The position numbers and the translations under genes were made by a program. A stretch of DNA of 11,943 bases from Bacteroidota bacterium (GTDB lineage: Bacteria; Bacteroidota; Bacteroidia; Chitinophagales; UBA2359), in assembly GCA_020631675.1 (NCBI GenBank), contig JAHDGT010000097.1:1-11943 (forward strand). The letters are read 5' to 3'. Below the pieces are notes generated by a model. The model searched no databases. It was given only the letters and a program-made list of their open reading frames with translations, and was not told where the DNA came from. Of this stretch, positions 1 through 9,300 are shown piece by piece. Every line of letters begins with the position of its first letter. Position 1 is the stretch's first letter.

Positions 1-80
1 AAAAAGGCGGCCCAGAGGTAGCCATTTTTAAGCCTGCCCCGAAGCAGCAGGCGACAAGGGTATTTTAACGGATAGCCCGA

Positions 81-187
81 CCACGCAGTAAAAAGGGGAT
101 ATTGTAGAGACGTTATAGTATAACGTCTTTTTTCCCGTACCCAAAAAATTATTGTACGAAAGCAAGCCCCCCCTTTTTATTGCGTGG
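81..187 (+). repeat. 107-bp nested palindromic element (18-bp inverted repeat around two smaller hairpins)
   Basis: Seen in sequence: positions 81-98 (CCACGCAGTAAAAAGGGG) pair with 170-187 over 18 positions. Seventeen are Watson-Crick, and the one exception (88/180) is a G.U wobble if the + strand is transcribed. Inside lie a perfect 9-bp stem (108-116 with 120-128, loop AGT), extendable by a G.U (107/129) and an A-U (106/130) pair, and a 5-bp stem CGTAC/GTACG (136-140 with 154-158). Together they would fold as a three-way junction. Both non-Watson-Crick pairs are tolerated only on the + strand RNA, which favours a + transcript. It could be a structured leader or small RNA, a MITE or REP-like element with 18-bp terminal repeats, or a complex terminator of an upstream gene. 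I see no target-site duplication. Confidence 0.55.
106..133 (+). terminator. Possible intrinsic terminator inside the palindromic element
   Basis: A 9- to 11-bp stem (106-116 with 120-130) with a 3-nt loop is followed directly by T128-T133, giving the hairpin plus U-run layout of a + strand intrinsic terminator. The stem is AT-rich, with only three G-C pairs, so termination may be weak. It could end a + strand gene lying before base 1, or attenuate transcripts entering the giant gene. Its position inside a larger inverted repeat means it may instead be only one arm of that element. Confidence 0.35.
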
Positions 188-204
188 ATGCGCCCAAAGC
201 CTTT

Positions 205-236
205 TTTGAAGACATTTCCCTCAATAATTAATTTAT
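205..236 (+). promoter_or_regulatory. Weak candidate Bacteroidota-type promoter
   Basis: TTTG at 205-208, a 20-nt spacer and TAATTTAT at 229-236 roughly fit the Bacteroidota sigma-ABfr layout (-33 TTTG, 19-21 nt, -7 TAnnTTTG). The last two bases of the -7 box (AT instead of TG) do not match. Transcription would start near 243 and give a leader of about 85 nt. A second partial match, TAGGTTTTG at 297-305, has no -33 partner. Both are guesses from pattern only. Confidence 0.2.
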
Positions 237-328
237 AGATACGCTCCAAGAAGCGAAATTCGTTTTAATGGCATCTTAACCATAGCACTCCCTAAATAGG
301 TTTTGCCATTTCCTCAATCACACCAATT

Positions 329-388
329 ATGAAACACATTTTACTTTGTGTTATTGTACTTTTTGTATCTGGTACTGAACTCTGTGCC
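329..388 (+). other. Sec signal peptide (residues 1-20)
   Basis: A single Lys at position 2, a hydrophobic core ILLCVIVLFV (4-13), and a polar end GTELCA followed by Gln21. Cleavage by signal peptidase I after Ala20, leaving Gln at the new N-terminus, is common in Bacteroidota exported proteins. Cys19 is preceded by Thr-Glu-Leu, which is not a lipobox, so a lipoprotein is unlikely. This is the Sec step that every T9SS substrate needs before crossing the outer membrane. Confidence 0.9.
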
Positions 389-3300
389 CAGTATAACATG
401 AGCAATAATTCCGTGACCGATGTATCCGGCGCTCTATTCGATAGCGGTGGCGGTTCCGGTAACTATGGATCCAGCGAAAATTTTACTTTCACAATATGCC
501 CCGCTGGCGGAGCAGCCTGTATCGGCTTGCAATTCACGGAATTCGCTACCGAAGCAGGATTTGATGAACTATCCATTTTTGATGGGAATAGTACTGCGGG
601 TACTCCATTAGGTACTTACTCTGGTACCAATTCCCCAGGCTTGGTTTACGCCGCTAGCGGCTGCGTGACCCTGCAATTCACTTCTGATGGTTCTTTTACG
701 GATGCTGGCTGGAAAATGACCTGGGAGGTACTCTCCGCTTGTCCGGTCACCGAAAACATTAGTAACGGTTCCTCAACAGCTTGCCTGGGTGTGCTGAACG
801 ATAGCGGAGGCAGTACGGGTAATTATGGTACTAGCGAGAATTTCACCTATAATATTTGCCCGTCCGACCCAGTCAATAGCTGCGTTAATATGACCTTCGC
901 CACCTTTGACTTAGAAAATAACTTTGACGTTTTAAGTATTTATAATGGTCCGGATACTACCTATCCGCTTATTGGTGATTACACCGGCACAACATCCCCG
1001 GGTTTTGTACAGTCTACAGTAGGTTGCCTCACCTTAGTGTTCACCTCAGATGGGTCAGTTACTGCCCCCGGCTTTACCGCATCTTGGGAGTGTGTGGCTT
1101 GTCCTGTAGATTGTTCTGCACAAGTCTGTACGGGTGGCCCAGCTCCTGCTAATGACATTTGTACGGGCGCGATCAGCTTAGGCGCTTTACCCACACCTAA
1201 CCCCTGTACAGGTGGTAATGGATTGGGAGCACCTATTAATACTACTGGTAGTAATTTATGTGCTACGGCTGCTGATCCATATGTGTCCGTCATCAATTGT
1301 CAGGGTGGAGGAGACATGGCCTCCCCGGCTCTGGACGTTTGGTATGAATTCGAAGTAACTGGTAACCAACTTGATATTGACATCACCAATGCGATGACCA
1401 ATACAAGTTTAGGCTTATGGCAGGATACAGGTTTAGGCTGTGGTAATTTACAAGCAGCAGGTTGTGCGAATGGTTCAAGCGGTATCGTTGCCGCTACTTT
1501 CGGGCCACTTAATCCAGGTACTTATTACCTGCAAATTAGTGGGGCGGATTTGACAGATGAATGCGATTTTGATATCCAACTCCAGAATAATAATAATTGT
1601 GATGTCTGCTTAACGGAAACCGCTTTCGATGTTTCCCCTCCGCCTACGGATGGTTCTTATGGACCTGGACAGACGGTTAGTTTTTGCTATACGGTATCGG
1701 AGTACAACCAAACTAATGTGAACTGGTTGCATGGTGTAGTACCCGAATTAGGACCTGGTTGGGATCCGTCTACTTTAATCCCTGTCGCTCCAGCTACTTG
1801 TACTTCAGGAGGAACGTGGTCTTGGTATAACTCCACCATCACAGGAACGGCGAACGGCGTTTCCGCTGGGCCGGGATTCTTTTATGAAACTGCTTCCGGT
1901 GGACCTGGACTTGATGGAAATCCGGGCAACAATTTTGGTGATGCGAATGTTGGCAGCGGTTGCGAATTGGAGTTTTGCTGGACGGTCGCTACGACTACCG
2001 CATGTGTGGACGGAGAAGATTTATCGCTTACTGTTGCTACTTATTCTGATTCTGAAACAGGTAGTTGGGGTTCTTTCGCTTGTGCGGACGATCCCGACCC
2101 CACTTCTTTTGCGGTCTTGGAATGTTGCGATTTACCCACGATAGATCCTATAGCGGATTATTCCATCTGTGATGGCGACGGCCCGCAAACGATCACGGCC
2201 ACCAACCCCATGTTCGTTGATAATTATGAATGGTCAACAGGTGATTCCGGACCAGCTGTAACAAGCATCACGGTGACGCCTACCTCAACGACTACCTACT
2301 CGGTTACTATCTCTAATGGCTGTAGCAATTTTGTAGAAGATGTGACGATCACCGTTGAACCTAATGCTGATGCGACATGGACACCGCCTGCGGCGGTTTG
2401 TGCCGAAGGTGGAACGATCGTCCTCTCGCCTGATAGTGATTTTTCTGGTACTTGGTTCGGTAATGGCATCAGTGACCAAGGTGATGGTACTGCGATTTTT
2501 GACCCAACTGGTTTAGGACCTACGGAATTCATCACCTATGCAGCGGGTAACGCACCTTGTGATGATGTGTTCTTCGGAAATATAGTGATAGAATCTCACC
2601 CGCCGGCTCCTACTGCTACCGGCTACGATCCTTGTCAATTTGAGGTTTTACACGATGAGTCTGCCACGGGTAGTGGGGGCGACTTTAATTGGTATAATTC
2701 GGATCCAACTATAGGTTCTCCAACACCAATAGTTACAGGCCCTGACTTTACCGTTGCGGATCAAGAAGCGCAAGGGCTGGATAATACAACAGTAGGTTCT
2801 TCAATAACAGTCTGGGTAACCGAATCTTCGCTTAATGGCTGCGAAGGCCCGCCCACAGAATTGACTTTTACGGTAGTGGCTCTACCAGAAGTGACCACTG
2901 CAACTTTAGAAGGTTGTGATGATGGTACAGGTACGGCGGAATTTGACTTGACCTTAGTGGAAAATACAGTGAATAATGGTTCGGGTAATGCAGTAACTTG
3001 GTATACAGATGCCGCATTGCTTTCCCCGATTTTTCCTGTAGAATATGATAACTATGTAACAGGCTCAACTACGGTTTATGCCTTGGTCACAAATGCTACA
3101 CCAGATGCCTGTACGGCTTCTGTAGAGGTTGTTTTAACAGTTATTCCATTACCTGTAGCAACCCCTACTACGCTTGCGGAATGTGATGATGGCACTGGGC
3201 AAGGAACATTTGATCTAACGAGTGCGAATAATACGGTCAATGGAGGTACAACTAATACAGTCGATTGGTATTCTGATGATTTGTACACCATATTGATAAC

Positions 3301-6300
3301 TGATCCGACAGCATATGTGAGTAGCGGTGGTACGGTCTATCCCATCATCAATGGGGCGAGCGGTACTTGTACCAATGAGACCGAAGTGATACTGAATGTG
3401 ATTCCTGCCGCTGCACCTGTAACGGCTACCATAGAGGAATGTGACGACGGAACAGGACAAGCTGTTTTTGATCTGACAACAATGGATGCTACTGTTAATG
3501 GCGGAACAACAGATCCCGTGACTTGGTACAGTGATGCGGCCCTGACTTCGACTATTTCTACACCTGCTGCTTATACAAGTGGTGCTGCTACCGTTTATGC
3601 GGAAGCTGTAGTGAGTGGTTGTGTCGTGTCTGGTGAGATCACGTTGAGCCTTACCCCTCCACCCGCACCTACTACCGCTACCATAGAAGAATGTGATGAT
3701 GGTTCTGGTGTGGCAGTATTTGACCTTACGACGGTTGAAGCTACTGTCATAGGGGGTACAGGAGCTGGTCTTGCGTGGTTCGAAGATGCAGCATTGACAA
3801 CTGCCATTACTACTCCTGCTGCGTTTAGCTCTTCCGGCGGAAGCGTTTATGCAGAGCTAACAGGAACAAGTGCACAAGCTTGTACCGCTTCTGTTGATGT
3901 AACATTGACTTTACTACCTCAACCTCCTGTAAGTACGGCAACGCTGTCTCAATGTGATGATGGTACCGGTAATGCGGAGTTTGATCTAACAAGTTTAGAG
4001 GCTACAGTGAATGGTGGCTCTGGTGATCCTATTGTATGGTTTACAGATGCCGCATTGACGGCTACCGTTCCCGATCCCGCTGCTTATACAAGTGGTGGTG
4101 GAAGTGTATACGCTCAAGTGACCTCCTCCGCGGCAGGTGCTTGTACGAACGATATAGAAGTGACTTTGACCATAGATCCTCTACCTCCTGTTACCACCGC
4201 AACTATAGATGAGTGCGATGATGGTACAGGCGTTGCGGAATTTGATTTGTCAAGTGTGAACGAGACGGTCAATGGCGGAACTGGTGAAGCGGTTGCTTGG
4301 TATGAAGATGCGGCCCTGACTACGATCATCAGTTCTCCAACTGCCTTTACGAGCAGTGGAGGAAGTGTTTACGCGCAAGTGACGAATGCAACGACGACCT
4401 GCGTTAATGATGTGGAGGTAACCTTAAACGTCCTTCCACTGCCAAGTCCTGTTACTACTACTATCGAGGAATGTGACGATGGTACGGGTAATGCGGTCTT
4501 CGACTTAACGAGTGTGGATGCGACAGTGAATGGTGGTACAACGGATGCAGTAGTTTGGTTCGAGAATGCGACTTTGACCATTACCGTTCCTGATCCCACT
4601 AACTATACCAGTAGCGGTGGTACTGTTTATGCAGAAGTGACCAGTGGTACAGCTTCTAACTGTGCGGCTTCTGTTGAAGTGACTTTAAGTCTATTGCCTC
4701 CACCTGCTATCAGCACGGCTACATTAGATTTGTGTGATGATGGCACCGGAGTCGCGATCTTCGATTTAACAAGCTTGGATGCTACCGTGAATGGTGGTTC
4801 TGGTGACCCCGTAGTCTGGTTCACAGATGCTGCTTTAACTGCGACAGTCCCTGATCCGACTGCTTTTTCTTCTGGAAGTACCAGCGTATATGCACAGTTG
4901 ACTTCTTCTGCCGCAGGTGCTTGTACCAATGATATAGAAGTAGTTTTAACGGTCTTAGCTTTACCTCCTGTAACTACTATCGGAATTGACGAATGTGATG
5001 ATGGTTCGGGTACAGCGATATTTGATTTAACAGCTGTAGAAGATGGCGTGAATGGCGGCTCTGGTGATCCCGTGGCTTGGTTCGAAGATGCGGCATTAAC
5101 AACGGCCATTACTACTCCTGCTACGTTTTCAAGTACTGGTCAGCAAGTCTTCGCTGAAGTGACAGATCTAAATAATTGTGTGAGCAGTGCGATCGTAACT
5201 TTGAATATAACACCTGCACCACCTGCTAATACTACTAGTATTGATGCTTGTGATGATGGCTCAGGTACTGCTTCATTTGACCTCACTGCTGTAGAAGCTA
5301 CAGTTGTAGGAGCAGTGGCGAGTACCGTAGTTTGGGCGGAAGATGCAGCGGGTACTACACTAATCGCTAACCCCAATGCTTTTGTAAGCAGTGGTGGAGT
5401 AGTATACGCTTTGTTAACTGATCCTTTCTTCTCAGCTTGTACGAATACAGCAGAGGTGACCTTGACATTGATCGCACCGCCAACAGCTACTATTGCCACT
5501 CCTGATCCTGTTTGTAATGATGCTACTATTGATGTGGGTTCTTTCTTGGATCTGAGCACCTTGATCACTGCTGGTGATGCCGGTGGTACTTGGACAGATG
5601 ATAGTGGTGCGGCAGCTGCTGGTGCGTCTATTACTTTTCCTACATTGGATTTTGATGGAGTTACTGCTGGGAATTTCAGTTTCACTTATACTACAGCAAG
5701 TGCAACAGCTCCATGTGCGGAGCAAGATTATACCATTACAGTAGCAGTAGAGGATTGTAGCTGCCCAAGTGTGGCGGTCGCACCAGCACCTCCTTTCTGT
5801 ACGGATTTTACAGAATACGATTTGGCGATTTCTACAGTAACGACAGAAGCGGGTACTTGGTCTATAGATGTAGCGCCTCCCGGTTCGGACCCAGCTACCA
5901 TTGTGGCTAACATTTTCATAGGTACGGATGCGGATCCAGGCACCTATGAGTTGATCTATACGCTAGATGCGACCGTTCCTGCAGGCTGTCCGCAGTCTTC
6001 TGAGCCGATCAGTATCGTCTTAGCCGCTCCTGCTGATGCGGGTGAGGATGCGACCGTCGTTGTCTGTGAAGATGGAGCAGTCCCTATGAATCTATACGAT
6101 GAACTGTCTATTACTGATCTAAGCGGTGTCTGGTCTGTCGCCGGAAGCTCCTCAGTTATTCCTGTTCCGGGTGCTTTCAATGCTGTGGTCGGTGTATTCG
6201 ACCCTACGGATCAACCGCCCGGTAGTCTGACCTTCGCCTATACCTTAGCGGGTACAGATCCTTGCCCGGATGATGAAGCACTGGTCACTGTGGAGATAGA

Positions 6301-9300
6301 AGCAGCTCCTTTTGCTTTATTATTACCTCCGCCTACGGTTTGTAATACGACTTCTGGTGGGTCTACTGTCGACTTAAGTACTTTAATTATAGATGGCGAT
6401 TTCGGTGGTAGCTGGGTAGACGATGCTACAGGAAGTCCTGTGGCAAGTACCAATTTGGATTTTGATGGCTTCACCGCTGGTAATTATACCTTCTCTTACA
6501 CAACCAATAGTGCGGCTACGGTCTGTACGGATCAGACCTACACCATGACGATCGTGGTAGAAGATTGCAACTGCCCTGAGGTGACTTTAGATTTGATCCC
6601 AGCTCTTTGTAACCAAGCTACTGGCTTTGATCTGGCTGACTTTTTCACCTCTTCTGATGTAGGCGTCTGGGCGTTGACCGATGAACCTACTGGTAGCAAC
6701 CCGATCACCTTAACAGGTACAAGCGTCAACATAACAGATGCGGATCCCGGAACCTACACCTTTACCTTTATTTTATCAGACCCTGCGCCTGATGGCTGCG
6801 AAGTGGTCTTTACGAATACCTTTGAATTGATCGGTACGCCCAATGCGACTTGGGGCGCGCCACCTGTGCTTTGTACGGACGGATTGATCGCGAACTTCGC
6901 GGATTTCTTCTCTCCAAGCACTACACCAGGAGGTACCTTCACCTTAGCGGATGGAACGGTACTGGCTGAATTAGACCCTGGTGCTTTAGGTGCGGGAACT
7001 TTCGATATCACCTATACCGTAGGTCCGGCTGATTGTCAGGATCTATTGACCAATACGGTCACCATCGGTGAATCTGGAGTGGCTGACTTTACGCCTCCCG
7101 CAGCTATGTGTGATGATGCGCCTGCTTTCCCGCTAAATGACTTATTGAACCTAAGTGCGACAACAAACGGTACTTGGGATATTGATGGCACAGCAGCGGA
7201 TACTTTTGATCCTGCTGCTTTAGGTGCGGGTGCTTATTTCGTGACCTACACCGCTGGTGATGCCTTCTGTGGAGATACGCAAACGGACTTGATTCAAGTA
7301 CTGGCGTCTCCTACAGCCGACTTTACTGTTGTTTCTCCGATTTGCTTGGATGGTAGTAGTACGAGTACGATTGAGTATACAGGTACTGCACCTATAAGCG
7401 CTGACTTCGATTGGAACTTCAATGGGGGGACGCCTGCTGCTGTTACTGGTCCTGGTCCACATGAGATCAGCTGGGACACCCCGGGTGATAAAACCATCAC
7501 CCTACAAGTTGATCTGGATGGCTGTTTGTCAGAAGTCAATACACAAACCGTTACGGTTGATTCTCCTATGGGGGACATCATCATCAATTGTACCACTACT
7601 ACGAATGACATCACCTTCACTTGGAATGAACTGCCTGAAGCAACTGGCTATATCGTTACAGTAGACGGAACAGAGGTTACACCAGATGGTAATAGTTATC
7701 TGGTAGATGGCTTAGTACCAGGTGATATGTCCACAATAACCGTAGAAGCACTTAGCCCGAATAGCTGTCCGAATGTGACGGCGACGAATACTTGTACAGC
7801 ACAAGATTGCCCAACACCAACAATCGTGATCGATCCAGTGAGCGACATCTGCTTGACAGAAACTGGATCCTTTGATTTAGTGGTTACAGTCACGGATGGT
7901 GCGGGTACAGGAGTAGGAGAGTGGAGCGGTCCAGGTATTATAGACCCTGCTAATGGCACCTTCTCGCCGGATGATGCGGGACTAGGTAGCCATACCGTGA
8001 TCTACACCTTTACAGAAGAAGGCTGTGAATTCACACAAAACACAACGATCAACATCTTTGCTATTCCAACTGCTGATTTCACGCTGCCTACAGAACTCTG
8101 TACAGCGGATGGCAATGTAACGGCGACCTATACCGGTACAGCCGGCGCGGATGCGACTTACAATTGGGATTTCGCTGGTGCTACGGTAGTGAGTGGTGCG
8201 GATGCTGGACCTTACGAATTGAGCTTTCCTACAGCAGGTGATTATACCGTAACGCTAAGCGTAACTGAAAACGCTTGTACTTCTGCCGAAGTGGCCAATA
8301 CGATCGCAGTTAGTGAGCCATTAGCCACACCTGTACTGACTTGTGGTACAAGTACTACGGAGAGTGTGACTTTCAACTGGGAAGCCGTTGACGGTGCTAC
8401 AGAATATGAATTGAACTACAGCATCATGGGTGGAGCCATTACTACGGAAACCACCACGGATCTTACTTTATTAGTAGATGGCTTGAGTGTAGGAGACGAA
8501 GTAACACTGGAAGTGATCGCGATCGGCCCTCCTCCTTGTGGCAATAGCGATCCCGCACAGGTCACTTGTATCGCTGAAGATTGTCCGGATGTGACGGTCG
8601 TGATCTCCAACTCCGAAGAGGAGCTTTGCGCGGATGTGGTCGCCTTCCCACTGCTGGCCACGCCTGAGGGCGGTACTTGGTCCGGTAGCCCTGCGATCGT
8701 AGGAGATACTTTTGATCCTGCCTTAGCAGACTTAGGGGCGAATGTATTGACCTATACCTACATTGATGCGGCAAGCGATTGTGAATACAGCAATACCCAC
8801 ACCATCACTGTCAATGCGGTTCCTGTTGCCAGCTTTACTTTATCGGCAGGCGACCTTTGTGCGGATGGCACAACGGAACTGAATGTGACTTTTGATGGTA
8901 CGGCTGGTGCTGATGCGACTTACGCTTGGGATTTCGCAGGTGGCATCAACTCTGGTACTGATACAGCTCCGATATTAGTATTTGACGGTGGAACGGGTGA
9001 GGTCAACATCAGTTTGACCGTGACGGAGAACGATTGTGTATCCGAGCCTTTCTCTTTAGCTGTGAACTTATTCGAGCCATTATTGACACCTGTCGTGAAC
9101 TGTATCGAAAGCACCACAGAAAGCGTCACCTTTGAATGGGCGGCGATCGTCGGTGCGGAAAGCTACGACATCAGCTACACCATCAACGCAGGCGCAGCAA
9201 CAGCTGATAATACAACAGACACCAACTTCATGGTGGATGGATTAAGTGTAGGCGATGAGGTGAACATCACCGTGATCGCACTCAGCAGCGGTGCTTGTGG

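Larger units (their letters stand above)
1..328. other. Upstream intergenic region, no convincing gene
   Basis: No supportable gene lies here. The only longer reading frame is on the minus strand (28-249); it would need a TTG start and runs straight through the palindromic element. Visible structure: a small GCCTGC/GCAGGC hairpin (32-37 with 47-52) with no T-run after it; the nested inverted repeat at 81-187; an AT-rich stretch around 223-237; and a pyrimidine-rich leader before the start codon. The first ~25 bases (AAAAAGGC..GCCATTTTT) look like a degenerate hairpin flanked by A and T runs and may be the tail of a neighbouring gene's terminator, but this is weak. Confidence 0.6.

Noticed and set aside
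28..249. Minus-strand 73-codon frame rich in Lys, Gly and Tyr
   Set aside because: It has a TTG and not an ATG start, runs through both arms of the palindromic element and its hairpin, and resembles no family I know.
329..388. Lipoprotein signal peptide at Cys19
   Set aside because: The residues before Cys19 are Thr-Glu-Leu, which do not fit a lipobox, and Ala20|Gln21 is a good signal peptidase I site.
863..2387. Programmed frameshift or assembly error as the cause of odd composition
   Set aside because: The frame stays open and carries coherent domain motifs throughout, so the Lys/Arg depletion is real coding content and not a wrong frame. (Positions in this entry refer to residues.)
4627..5109. 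Long minus-strand frames opposite the ten-repeat array (also 5140-5685, 4369-4599, 4114-4329, 3595-3807)
   Set aside because: They share the same repeated pattern (VPPFTVASTLVKSK.., PVPSSHSSIV) only because they are antisense to the repeated motif FDLT/CDDG of the real gene. Their Lys/Arg content mirrors the sense composition.
2885..5476. CRISPR or other short DNA repeat array
   Set aside because: The repeats are protein-level, ~260 bp apart, and divergent at DNA level; there are no identical short repeats with unique spacers.
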